DNA of 64,000 bases, from assembly GCF_004027225.2 (NCBI RefSeq), contig NC_044288.2, positions 20,408,744 through 20,472,743 of the forward strand, written 5' to 3'. A program made the position numbers and the translations under genes. Below are positions 22,141-32,228 of this stretch, one piece after another. Numbering within the stretch: position 1 is the stretch's first letter; the number at the start of each line of letters is the position of its first letter. Under the pieces are notes generated by a model. It saw nothing but the letters and a program-made list of their open reading frames with translations. It was not told the origin of the DNA and did not search any database. Origin of the DNA: Strigops habroptila (lineage: Eukaryota > Chordata > Aves > Psittaciformes > Psittacidae).

Positions 22141-25100
22141 GCTGAGCTCTGAGGATGCGGGTCTGCGCCCCCAGGGCAACACTTGCTGCTGCGCTGCACC
22201 ACGGGCTCATTGCGTGACCTCTCCAGGCCCTGGGGTGCATTGGGGAGTGGGTTAATCTACTCGTCCTAGCTGCCGACCCTCCAAGGGTGCTCTCCTCCTC
22301 CTAGACCCCAGGGGTCTGTCCCCAGGCCCTTTCCTCAGCCAAGCTGGGAAGAAGTGGTCTCGGGCACCCCGGGGTGTTGGCAGAGGGCTGGTGTTGCATG
22401 CTGGCAGGGGGAGCGCAGGGCTTGCAGCCCTGCAGGGTGCCTGTCCTAGCAGGCTGGCTGTACACTCTGTGCCTCTGCTGGGCCACCAATGAGGCAGCTG
22501 CCTGCACTGATCACTTGTTTGGGGTCCACCACTACTGCAGCCCTCCTAGTGTCACACCAAGCCTTTCCCTGCCATGCTTGCCATGCTCTTTTCCTGGGCC
22601 ATGTTCCCAGCCATGCATTCACTGCAGGATCCTTTCATTGCTGGGTGAAGCTGCTCGCTTCTCAGGGCACCCTGCAGCTGGAGGACCTTCCTCTCCCTCC
22701 ACCTCACTTCACGCTCTCCCTCTGCACAGACAACCTCTGGAGTGACCAGAGCCTGGAGACAGACCCTGACCTCCCCCCAGGCTGGAGGAAAATCTGTGAC
22801 TCTCTGGGCACCTACTACTGGCATGTGCCAACCGGCACGACGCAGTGGCAGCACCCTGCACGCACCACTGCCCCTGGAGGGCGCCCGGAGGCTGATGGAG
22901 AGGAGACACCCCAGGGAACGGTAGGGGATGTGGCGAGGATTGAGGCCTGGTGTTGGATCCCACCCCCTAGCAGGAGCCTGGTGAAGGGCCCTCGCATCCA
23001 GGGCTAGCCCTCTTCATCTGGGGCAGCTAGCCCTTTGGACTAGCTGGGCATCGCTAGTCCAGCCTCTCCTTGGAGCAGGCCTGTCTTTGTCACCCTAAAG
23101 CTCAGCTCAGCCCATTCCTGGCCAGGGTTAAGCCCCTTGAGAGCCTCCAGCAGGCCCCATGTTGGCCTCATCCTGGCTAAATGGGATGCCCACAAGCTGA
23201 GGTGCAAAGGGAGGAAGGGATCCTAGCTGGTGCCTCCTAGCAGCCTCTCTTGCTGCCCTCACCTCTTCCCTCTTCTCTTCCAGGACTGCCATGCCCCCGT
23301 GGCAAAGCACTCAGCAAAGGACAGGCCCATTCCCAGCCCCATGGCCTCACTGTCCCGGAGGTAAGGCTGAGAGCCTGTGGTGCACCACTGACCGTTGACC
23401 ACTGCTGGGTGCCGGGCCCTGGTAACCGCAGCAGAGCAGCCCCACACATTGCAGCTGGCAAGACCATGCTGGTCACCTCCATGGGAAGCTTCCCAGCTGG
23501 CGGTGTGGGGGGGCTGCTGGTGCCAGGCCCTCCTGGTGCTTTCCTGGGTGCCCCAAGCCCGTGCTGCTAAGTGGGAGCCATCCCCTCACCGCCCTGTCCC
23601 TCTGCAGGACCTCCCTGCCCTGGCACGGAGATGACTTCCAGAGCTCAGAGCCTGGCTCCAAGGTACTGCACCTGGGCTGGGGCTGGCAAAGGGGGAGACA
23701 GGCAGCAGCTGGCAGGGGCAGGGGTGGGAGCAAGACCTGGGGTGACCCTGCTGGCACAACAAGGGGCATGGGGGTGTCTGAAGCCCCATGTGTCTCTGTC
23801 AGTGCTTTGCTGTGCGCTCGCTGGGCTGGGTGGAGATCCCCGAGGAGGACCTGGCACCCGGCAAAAGCAGCATCGCTGTCAACAACTGCATCCAGCAGCT
23901 CTCCAACAGCAAGGGCCAGGGCTCTGCCGAGAACCAGGGTGAGGTGAGAGCACGAGACAGTGCTGCCAGGCAGAGTCCCACCAACAGGGACCATGATGGG
24001 AGGTGGGGGGGGAGGTGGGACACAGGACCAGTGCTAGTGGCAGATCAACTCTCTCCACACAGGCCATCATCTGGTGGTCCCAGGTGTGGGGCAGGTGGGT
24101 CTGACAGGGCTGCCCCTTGGGGACAGTGCCAGGGGTGCCGGGGTGGGCTGTCCCCATACATGGGAATAGTATCTGGGGAGGGCGTGGGGTGGGCAGGGCT
24201 GTCCCCATGCTTGGGGCTGAGCAGGCTGGAGGGACAGGGTTGTCCCTGCTAGTGGGCTGGGTGCTGGAGGTGCCCAGGCCATCTGCCGGGCTGAGGGAGC
24301 CACTGACCCTCTGCAGGGCCAGGACCTGGTGATGATCCTGAAAAAGGACACCATGAGCCTGGTGGACCCGCTCGACCGCAGCCTCATCCATCGCCAGCCC
24401 ATCCTCAACATCCGCGTCTGGGGCGTTGGGTGCAACAACGGCAGGTCTGGGGCCACGGCAGAGCCGGAGGCTGGGGGCGGCTCTGCCTGGGGGGATAGGG
24501 AGGAAGGCATCCTAGCACTAACCTGTCCCCGCTTGTCCCTCCCCAACTGCTACCGTGGCTGCAGGGACAGGTAAGGGGGCATGGGGCAGGGGGGAAGGCA
24601 AGGGACAGGGCATGTGTGGTGCCTCTGCCAGGGCCTCACCATGTTGCTCATGGCCTTGCAGAGACTTTGCCTTCGTGGCCAGTGACAAGGACACCTGCGT
24701 CCTCAAGTGTCATGTCTTTCACTGCAATGTGCCTGCCAAGGGCATAGCCAAGGCCCTGCATGAGATGTGCTCCAAGGTGGGATGCAGGGGTCCCGGCCGC
24801 TGTGGGCACAGCCCGGGGGGGCTCAGGGGTGGGAGGAGGCACCAGGACCCCCGTCTCTTGCAGATCGTGGCTGAGCGAGCTGTAGCGAGCAGCGGGCTGC
24901 CCCGGGCCACCATGCTGAAGCCCATCTCCACCGAGGACCTGTCGCTGCAAGGTACCATTCCCCAGTGCTGCCAGCTGCTCCCCATGCCCGCAGCCTGCCC
25001 TTAGGCAGTGGGATGCCCAGTGGCCAGAGCCCTCTGGCCTGCAAGGCCATGTCTCCAGGGTCCTTGGGGATAGGGAGGGACACGAGGGTCCTGCCCCCCC

Positions 25101-26544
25101 ATCCTCTACCCCTCCTGTCCTGGCAGTGGATATCTTGGAAGCAGTGAGGCAATCCATACAGACCTATGAGGCGCTGTACATCGGCAGCCTGCCTGTGCCC
25201 AGGGCCATGGGTAAGTGCTGCCGCTCCCACCGCAACTGGGGGACACCCGAGACCCCCCGCCATGGGGTGGCTGAACAGCTCTGCCCCAGCATGGAGTGTC
25301 CCTGCCTGTGGGGCCTCCAGCTGGGGCAGGACTGGTGGGATAGGGTCTCCTGCTCCCCAGGGATGGATGTGCTGAATGAGGCCATCGAGAAGCTGACAAG
25401 GGGCCCCGGGCGGGAGCACTGGATGCCATCCCTCATCCATGTGTCTGACACGGCCATGAGGGTGCACCCTGCGCAGGTGGGGAGGGGGACGTGGGGACCC
25501 TGCTGCCTCTGGGGTGGGACAGGCAACCCCCATGGGGTGCCCAGCCTCCTGGCAGAGGGGAGCTGGGGGGGTGCAAGGCTGCCTGGGGGTGGCCAGGGGT
25601 GGATGGTCCCACAGGGTCCCCACAGGAGGACGAGGACGCGGCGCACATCTGGGAGTGCCAGGTGCGGTACGTGACCTTCCTGGGGGTGGGCCACGATGCC
25701 CACACCTTTGCGCTCATCGTGGACACGGGGCGACGCTTCCAGTGCACGGCCTTCTGGTGCGAGCCTGATGCCGGCAGCATCTCGGAGGCGGTGCAGGCAG
25801 CCTGCATGGTGAGCTGGAGCAGAGTGTGCTCCGTGCCCTGGCTTCCCATCCCTCTGGGAGCTGCAGGAGGCGAGAGTTGAGGACGAGGATGGGCAAAGCT
25901 GGGGGCTGGGGCGGGCAGCAGGGGCAGGAGGGAACCGACCCCACAGTGCCATGTCCAACCCGCAGCCATGTCTGGTTGGGTTGTGTGCCAGTGCGGATGC
26001 TGTGTGTGCCCCACCCCATGTCGTGCCTGACCCCATGGTCACGCCACGCTGTGTCCCACCCTACGGTGAAGCCACACTGTGTGCGAGTCCATGGCCACCA
26101 TGTGTTGTATATGACCCCATGTCAATGCCATGTTGGGTCCCAGCCCATCACCACAGCACGCTGCATGTGACCCCACAGCCACAGTGTATTGTGTCCCATG
26201 CCATGGTCATGCCGTGCCGTGTCTGACCACACGGTCGTGCCATGTCGTGTCCCAGCCCGTGCCGCACGCAGCCCCCGCGGAGCCGTGCTCCAGCCACCCC
26301 CGGCACTCTCTGTCCCTCTGTCCCGCAGGTGCAGTACCAGAAGTGTCTGGTGGCTGCTGCCCCGGGAGCGAAGGCGCGGGCCGCGGCGGGCGGGGGCCCG
26401 GCGGGCTCGGGGGACGCGGCCGGCGGGGCAGCCAAGGCGAGCGGGGGCAGCGGCGGGGCGGCGGGGGCCGGTGTCCGCAAGCGGGGGCTCTTGTCCTTCC
26501 TGGAGGTCTTCCGCCTCAGGCGAGCCCTGCTGCACACCCCATAG
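21716..26544 (+). CDS. APBB3: APBB3 (FE65-like 2), amyloid precursor binding adaptor, complete
   Basis: Thirteen coding exons: 21716-21764, 22730-22920, 23284-23360, 23608-23662, 23803-23943, 24317-24444, 24565-24570, 24662-24776, 24864-24951, 25127-25210, 25361-25476, 25626-25808 and 26329-26544. The sum is 1,449 nt, 482 residues, close to human (486 from memory). The start [10 protein letters not shown] matches the family. A WW domain covers about residues 32-60 (W35, W56, P59). Two PTB domains follow: the first includes [20 protein letters not shown] and [19 protein letters not shown], the second [17 protein letters not shown] and [13 protein letters not shown]. The end, [21 protein letters not shown], is conserved. 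Known family role: the PTB domains bind the NPxY tails of APP-type receptors, and the WW domain binds proline-rich partners. The segment before the end has become Ala/Gly-rich (GC-rich drift). Most introns are only 80-400 nt. Confidence 0.95.
21770..21975 (+). repeat. Degenerate GC-rich minisatellite in APBB3 intron 1
   Basis: The motif GGGTGCGG alternating with GGCTCCGG recurs many times at roughly 15-18-nt spacing just after exon 1. Copies are imperfect. Confidence 0.7.
21976..22729 (+). other. Rest of APBB3 intron 1
   Basis: GC-rich and non-coding as far as I can see; no conserved exon. The open frames running through it end without family support. Confidence 0.55.
24565..24570 (+). CDS. 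APBB3: APBB3 6-nt microexon (GGACAG) in the first PTB domain
   Basis: The hexamer is flanked by GGCTGCAG and GTAAGG, so both splice sites are intact. Exon 6 ends ...GGC AG and exon 8 begins A GAC TTT. With the microexon the join reads G-R-D-R-D-F, which matches the RDRDF of human APBB3 as I remember it; without it the frame stays open and reads G-R-D-F. The paralogue APBB1 (FE65) is known to carry a 6-nt regulated microexon in the same domain. Confidence 0.82.
25970..26280 (+). repeat. Degenerate tandem repeat in APBB3 intron 12
   Basis: Diverged copies of a unit of roughly 40 nt containing CCATG, GTCACGCC-like and GTGTCCCA segments. It fills most of the last intron. Confidence 0.55.
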
Positions 26545-27240
26545 CGGGCCGGGGCCGGGGGCCGGGGCCGAGCAACCCATCCCCAGCCCCGGCCCCACCG
26601 CCCCGACCCCGCTCCCCGGCCCCGTCCCGGCCCGCGCCACCCCGGCGGGGACCTGCCCCTTCCTGCCCCGCCCCGCGCCGCCGGGAGGAAGGGGCAGGGC
26701 CGGGCGTGACGTCGCGGCATGGCGGAGCTCTACGTGAAGCCGGGTGAGGGGGCGCGGGACGGGCCGCGCTTCCGGAACGGGGGGGGCCGGGGCCGGGTGT
26801 TCGGGTCCCTGGTCGGGATCGGGGCCCCGTGTCCGCGGTTGGGGTCCTGTGTCATCCCCGCGGGGCTCGGTCCGGAGCAGGGCCCCGGGGGGGGCTGTGT
26901 CCCGGTGCCGCCGTGGGGGAGCCCGGGAGGTGCCGTGTCCTGGTGGGGAGTCCGGGGAGGGGGGGGCCAGTGGGGCCGTGTCTGATGTGGGGAGCCCCGG
27001 GAGGATGGTGTCTGGGGAGGGATAACCCGTCCTGGGGTACCCGGTGTCCGGGGGGAGCCCCTCAGCTCCCCGCCGGGTCTCACCGTACTCTTTGATGCCG
27101 CAGGGAACCGGGAGCGTGGCTGGAACGACCCCCCCCAGTTCTCGTACGGGCTGCAGGCGCAGGCTGGGGGGCCCAGGCGAACCCCGCTCACCCGCCGGGC
27201 CCCCCCCCCGCCCGCGGGTGCACCCCCAGGTCAGCACCGG
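26545..27240 (+). promoter_or_regulatory. CpG island spanning the APBB3 3' end and SRA1 promoter
   Basis: Extremely GC-rich sequence from the APBB3 last exon through SRA1 exon 2. Only 174 nt separate the APBB3 stop from the SRA1 ATG, so the APBB3 3'UTR and the SRA1 promoter must share sequence. Confidence 0.55.
26707..26714 (+). promoter_or_regulatory. CRE/ATF-like site TGACGTCG before SRA1
   Basis: A near-perfect cAMP-response-element core sits 5 nt before the SRA1 ATG, inside a GC-rich stretch. It could act as a core promoter element or a downstream 5'UTR element. Confidence 0.4.
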
Positions 27241-28225
27241 CGAAACCCCTCACCGCGCCCTGTGCTACCCCTGCCCAGCCGGGCACCTCCTCTCCTCTCT
27301 CTCTCCTTTGCCTCTCCTCTCCCACTCTTCTCTTTCCTCCCTCTCCTGTCCCTCAGGCTGGGCAGTGCCGGCGCAGCGATGCCCTGTGCAGGCAGAGGGG
27401 CAGCATGGGCAGGGGTCCTGGGGCCTGAGACCCCCATGTCCTGCCGGGTCTGTTTGAAGGGGGTGACAAGCGGGATGGGGGTGACAAGTGCACAGGTCCT
27501 GGCTTCCGGCCGGGCTGCTGGAGCTCCACCAGTGCCTCTTCCTGCAGGGGCTCCTCCAGACCCGGCCAGTGCCCCCGCGGCCTCTGCAGCAGCATCACCC
27601 CCTCGAGTGCTGGGCCCGCCCCCCCTGGGCCCCATCAGCCCCCCCCGGGCAGAGGGCAGGAAGCCGAGTGCAGCAGCAGGCCCCGAGGAGTGCAGTGTGC
27701 CCGCAGACACCGTGCTGGCCCCGCTGAGGGAGGCCCTGGCCGCCTGCCGCCCCACCGTGCAGGTGAGACCCGCTCCCACTGCCTCTGCCCCATGCTGCAC
27801 GGGGGGCACAGCCTCACCCCCAGCTCATCTCTGCCTCCAGAAACAAGTGTGCGACGACATCGGGCGGCGCCTGACGGTGCTGGGGGACGCCTGGGCTCAG
27901 GGGAAGCTGTCGGTCCCGGTGAGGAAGAGGATGAGCCTCCTGGTGCAAGGTGAGGGGCAAGGAGGGGCTGCACCCAGGCCATCTGCCAGGCAAGGAGGCT
28001 GAGCCCACACCACTGCTGGGTTCCCCTTTCCCGGCAGAGCTCCAGCAGCAGCACTGGGATGCGGCCGACGAGATCCACCGCTCGCTCATGGTGGACCATG
28101 TGAATGAGGTGAGCCAGTGGCTGGTGGGGGTGAAGCGCCTGATCGCCGAGAGCAGGAGCCTGCCTGCAGCGGACAGTGACGCAGACGGTGGTGCTGAGGC
28201 TGAGCCTGACCAGGAGGAGCCCTGA
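26719..28225 (+). CDS. SRA1: SRA1, steroid receptor RNA activator (SRAP protein), complete
   Basis: Five coding exons: 26719-26743, 27104-27229, 27548-27762, 27841-27949 and 28038-28225. The sum is 663 nt, 220 residues. The start MAELYVKPG and then [20 protein letters not shown] match the conserved N-terminus. This ATG corresponds to the internal start of the 224-residue human isoform. A proline/alanine-rich linker follows. The C-terminal helical bundle includes [22 protein letters not shown] and [20 protein letters not shown], the SRAP signature. In mammals the locus makes both a non-coding RNA co-activator of nuclear receptors and the protein SRAP, by alternative splicing. It lies head to tail after APBB3 and convergent with EIF4EBP3, as in human 5q31. 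Confidence 0.96.
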
Positions 28226-28405
28226 TGGCAGGGATGGGGCTGCGGACTGTGATGAGGAGGGCAGCCTGTGCCCAGCGCCACGGCAGGAGAGGGGCCCCAG
28301 CTGCCCAAGGGGGTCTGGACACCTCCCCCGCCTCCCAATCCTTGCCCAGGACAAGGGGATTTTAATCATTGCAACATTTTAGTGACGATTCACTACATTA
28401 TGTTT

Positions 28406-28411
28406 AATAAA
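28406..28411 (+). terminator. SRA1 poly(A) signal AATAAA
   Basis: Canonical AATAAA 180 nt after the SRA1 stop. I see no AATAAA or ATTAAA between the APBB3 stop and this site, so APBB3 transcripts could also end here. Confidence 0.7.
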
Positions 28412-29175
28412 CGGCACTAATCTGCCCCGGGGTTCCGGCACCAGACAGGTCCTGGTTCTCTCCTGGGAGCAGCAGGAGGTGGGACTGCTGGGTAAATCCA
28501 TGGCTTGGTGAAGGGGCTTCGGCCATGGGAGGGTGCTCCCAGCCCATAAGACACGAATGGGAGGAATGCCCCTGGCAGCACCCTCAAGCAGGGGGGCAGT
28601 GATGCATTCCCCTGGTGCAGTGGTTGGCAAAGCCTGGCCACCTCTCTGGCCTTGTCTTAGGCAGTGTTGGGGACCCATAGCAGCAGGCACACTGCCCAAC
28701 TCTTCTGCAGAAGACAACAGTACCCACAGCGCTTGAGGCTGGCTGGGGACCAGAGCAGCCTGGTGTGGCTAGGGCTTGTGCTGCAGCTACAGCCCATGCT
28801 CCCATCTGGGCTCCTGCCCCTCCCAACTTTGGGACCCAAGACACCTGTGTGGCCTTGGGGACAGGGAGACCCAGGGACAAACATTACAGTGCTAATGATG
28901 GCCCCCAGGTCAGATAGGCCCAGGGTGGTGACACCCACCCTGGACAGTATGCAGACTGTGCCTGTGGCACCCCAAGCCTGGGAGCAGCCCCTGGGGCCCA
29001 GTGCTCACTACCTCCAGCCTGCAGAACCTCGATGGAGGAGGCAGAGATCCTTGGCACCCTCAAAGGGCTTCTTGTGCTTCTCGCCTCATCTTCAGCTCCC
29101 CTCCCCAGGGCTCTGAGGACCCAAGCTGAGCCCCAACATAGAGATGCACCAGGTCAGCAGAGGGGTTTCATGGTG
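28412..29175. other. Convergent spacer between SRA1 and EIF4EBP3
   Basis: GC-rich and without any gene that I recognise. The two genes meet tail to tail; their poly(A) signals are about 765 nt apart. Confidence 0.6.
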
Positions 29176-29181
29176 TTTATT
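29176..29181 (-). terminator. EIF4EBP3 poly(A) signal AATAAA (minus strand)
   Basis: TTTATT on the plus strand, 173 nt past the EIF4EBP3 stop. It could serve both the EIF4EBP3 transcript and an ANKHD1 read-through transcript. Confidence 0.7.
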
Positions 29182-29353
29182 GATCAAGCATGAGCTCCTA
29201 GGCAATTGCACCAGCCAGTTGTGCTAGAGCCTGAAGTGTCACACATCCATCCCCAGCATCAGAGAGTGCTGCAGCCAGCTGGTCACGGTGCCAGCACCTC
29301 CACGAGGCCCAGGAACAGGCCCAGCCATGGCCTGGAGACGGGGAGCTGGAAAC

Positions 29354-29725
29354 TCAGATGTCCATCTCAAACTGGTCTTGATCTGCAAGGGTACAGAGGG
29401 ATACAGGGCCAGGGTTAGGATGGGGGTGCCTTGGGAGAAATGTGCAGGCAGAAAGCAGCAAGAGCTGGAACCAGGGCTGAACCGGGACCTCCCCTCGCCT
29501 CTGGGGCCAAGCAGGAGCCCCAGGCAGGCACAGGCTGTGGGCCCAGCTCACCTGGCATGGCTTCTTCGCTCTCATTCTGCTCCTTGAGCTCCTCCAGCTT
29601 GACGAGGCTGGACTGGGCCAGGGATGTGGCACCGGGGGTCTGGGGCAGGCAGCAGGGAGGGGTCCTGGCCACGGGTGAACTCTTGCACTCCAGCAGGAAC
29701 TTGTGGTCGTAGATGATGCGGGTAC
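29354..29725 (-). CDS. EIF4EBP3: EIF4EBP3, eIF4E-binding protein 3, coding exons 2 and 3
   Basis: On the minus strand exon 2 is 29552-29725 and exon 3 coding is 29354-29382, joined in phase. The frame reads [18 protein letters not shown], with the eIF4E-binding motif YxxxxL-hydrophobic intact (YDHKFLL), then [13 protein letters not shown], and ends DQFEMDI with the C-terminal TOS motif FEMDI recognised by mTORC1. The family role is to bind eIF4E and block cap-dependent translation when unphosphorylated. The N-terminal exon cannot be read cleanly: its remnant at 30997-31076 is damaged. The gene lies directly downstream of ANKHD1 on the same strand, the mammalian arrangement that makes ANKHD1-EIF4EBP3 fusions. 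Confidence 0.92.
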   Translation of the reverse strand, partial: VPASSTTTSSCWSARVHPWPGPLPAACPRPPVPHPWPSPASSSWRSSRSRMRAKKPCQVSWAHSLCLPGAPAWPQRRGEVPVQPWFQLLLLSACTFLPRHPHPNPGPVSLCTLADQDQFEMDI

Positions 29726-32228
29726 CTGCCAAAAGCAGGGGGCTGTCAGGCTCTGCCAGCCCTGGCCACCCCCAGCACCGCAGCCAGAGCTGGGAGCAGG
29801 AGGTGCGACCCAGCGCTTGGCTATGGCCTGGGGACACTGCGGGGCTTCCGCACGGCAGACTGTGACACCCACCCTGCCCAGCAGCTCCTCCCATGTTGTT
29901 CCTTCCCCTTGGTGCTCTGCCAGGGCACAGCACTGGTACCGACACCGCAGCCACCCCTGTGCTGCCAGGAAGGCAGGGCCAGCACTGGGGCACTCTGCCC
30001 AAGCCTGATGCCCCAGCACAGAGGTGGCTGGCTTGGAGTGGCTTCTGCAGCTATCAAAGAACAACGGCTGAGTGCCCCCCCACTGGCACCACGGCACCAG
30101 CAGGCCGCCCTGCTATGCTCTGCACAAGGGCACCCCATGGGGTTGGAGGGGACATGTCCTCCAGCCTGCTGGGTGCACAGTGCACGCTGCCCCCCACTGC
30201 ACCCCAAGGTGCCCACTGCCAGCCCATGCACCATGTCTGCTGCCCCGTCCCCCCATCCCTGGCTGACTCTGCAGCCAAGCGCCAGTTCCCTGCCAGGCTC
30301 CAGCCATGAGCCCAGAGCTCCTGCACGGGACAGGCCTGTCCCGGCACAACAAACACATTGCACAACCCACATCTGCCACGACCCAACATGGCTCCTGGCC
30401 CAGGTAAGCTTGTGGAGCACACAATGAAGCCAACACCTGTGGCCCCACGGAAACATGCCCAGCTCAGGGATAGGCACACGCTACCCTGAGGACAGACAGC
30501 AAAGAGCAGGGTCTCCTGAACCAGGGGCTTTGGCAGGGGGCAGGCCTAGGGTAGCCCTGGAGGGAGCCCTGCCGACCAGCACCTTCCCCCAGGGCTTGCA
30601 GATGCCTTGTGGCAGCCCCTGTGCCTGCCCCAGCTCCAGCCAGCCCTGCCTGGGCACGACTTGCCCTGAGGGACCGGAGCTGCATCCACCCTGCCAGCAG
30701 CACTGCCAGCAGCACCACAAGACAGTGACGGCCCCAGCTTCCAGGAGTATCTTCCTACAAAGCTCTGGGTTCCCTTTTCCACTCCAACTCTGGGCTGCCA
30801 GGGCAGCCACCACCCTGTGGGCCTGCCTGACACTGGTGCCCAGCGCAGGTGCCCATGCACCCAAGCACCAAGCTCTGAGGTGGAGAGCCTAGGAAGGGAC
30901 CTGCTCAGGAAGGAGCTGCCTCAATTAGGCAGGGCTGGGGCAGTTAAGGCCACCTTTCCATTGAAAGGACAATCCCATCTCCATGCTGGGTCTTACCCCG
31001 GCATGGTGGAGTACACGGTGCCACCAGCGTGGAGCTGTAGTCCCCCAGGATAGGAGATGGTGACTCCCCTGGATGGGACAGGAGGAGATGGTGGTGCCAC
31101 ACAGTGCCTATGGCCCCTTCACCGCTCCCCCCCTCCCCTGCAATTCAGCCCAAGAGCAAGCACCTCTTGCACTATAATACCATCTGTTTCAATACACTTA
31201 GTGCTTCTCCTTTGGTGTTTGCACTACCAACGGGCAGCAGCAGTCCCATGTTTTCTGCATTTCTTCCTCAAATACTAGGAAAAATATCTGAACATATCAT
31301 CCAGTAGCACCTCAGAGGTTTGACTGCCTGCAGCATTTGCATGCTGCTTGTGCATTTCGGGATTTCAGTACTCCTTCCTCATGCTTTTTCTGGGGAAAAC
31401 TCCGCTGCTGCATGTAAGGATTTGTCTGGAGGTGAAAGAAGGTGGAGAAGTCTCCATCCCATCTGAGAGGCCACTGAAAGTGGTCCATTAGATTGGACAC
31501 TGTGTGCACTGCAGTAGCTGCTTGAGGAATGGATCAACTTACTGCATCACCACTGAGCAGAAGCAGAAGTAAGCAGAGCCCAAGTGCAGGAAGTGGAGAA
31601 CTTCTGCACCTGGGTAGAAAATGAATGTTCATCTTGAGCAGCACGCAAAAATCCCCATCCTCCGCACGAAGAGGACTTCATGAGCTCTTATCAGATCTAA
31701 AGGGTTACATAAAGCTTAGAATTTAATACATCATGTTTTGCTCTAGTGGGAAGTGGTCTCAGCTTTCCCAAGACCTGCTTTTAGGCAGCTGGTCACAGTG
31801 AGTGAGGTGAAGTCCTGCATTTACGTATGAGCTGCCTATTTACCTCCTGCCAATTGAGATGGCATCAGATGCCATGTTGTCAACTTATCCATTATTTCCA
31901 ACCCCTGAACAAAACCCCATATCTCAGACAACACACCTGGAAAGAGTGCTAAAAGCAGCAGAACTAATCCAGAAAGGCAGAAAAAAAGTGCACAACCACA
32001 TTCACAGACCAAAAATACAAGGCTACCAAGTGGCAGAGGGAAGGACTGAGCAGACACTGTACAGCAAATGACTGTGGATCAAATCCCCCCCCAAACCCTG
32101 ACTGCATCCACGTGCTAATTCTGTGATCCTGAGAAGATGCATCACTGGGCATGACAGCAGCTACCAAAGACAACATCATCCAGCCTCTTCCAAAATTCTC
32201 ACACACAACCTCTAAATACTGTTTGCCT
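29726..32228. other. EIF4EBP3 intron and ANKHD1-EIF4EBP3 spacer
   Basis: Apart from the exon-1 remnant I see no coding exon. The left half (to about 31100) is GC-rich with many overlapping shadow frames; the right half is AT-richer. No promoter-like CpG island was noticed here. Confidence 0.5.
30997..31076 (-). pseudogene. EIF4EBP3: EIF4EBP3 first-exon remnant, apparently broken
   Basis: On the minus strand the segment shows pieces of a 4E-BP N-terminus in different frames: SRGVTIS (like TRxVxIS), then GDYSST, then GGTVYSTMPG, then a donor GTAAGA. The pieces need at least two small frame changes inside the exon, and the exon end lacks bases needed to make the usual PGG-TRI join. No ATG precedes it in any frame up to the upstream stops (about 31120-31147). 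The flanks are not a CpG island. It may be decayed, or the local sequence may contain errors. Confidence 0.6.

Noticed and set aside
21200-22240. 346-residue minus-strand open frame, plus 298- and 249-residue plus frames over APBB3 exon 1
   Set aside because: They follow the GC-rich repeat and CpG island, include repeated HP-rich strings from the minisatellite, and match no family; APBB3 exon 1 explains the conserved part.
24444-24662. Treating exon 6 as joined directly to exon 8 without the microexon
   Set aside because: Frame permits it, but the hexamer with intact sites restores the RDRDF known from the family, so inclusion is the better main model; skipping kept as an isoform.
26122-27237. 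371-residue minus-strand open frame opposite the APBB3 end and SRA1 start
   Set aside because: Antisense to two solid genes; low-complexity Pro/Gly/Arg; shadow of GC-rich sequence.
29821-30864. Several 100-218-residue open frames on both strands between EIF4EBP3 exon 2 and its exon-1 remnant
   Set aside because: No conserved motif, overlapping in many frames, and located where an intron is expected.
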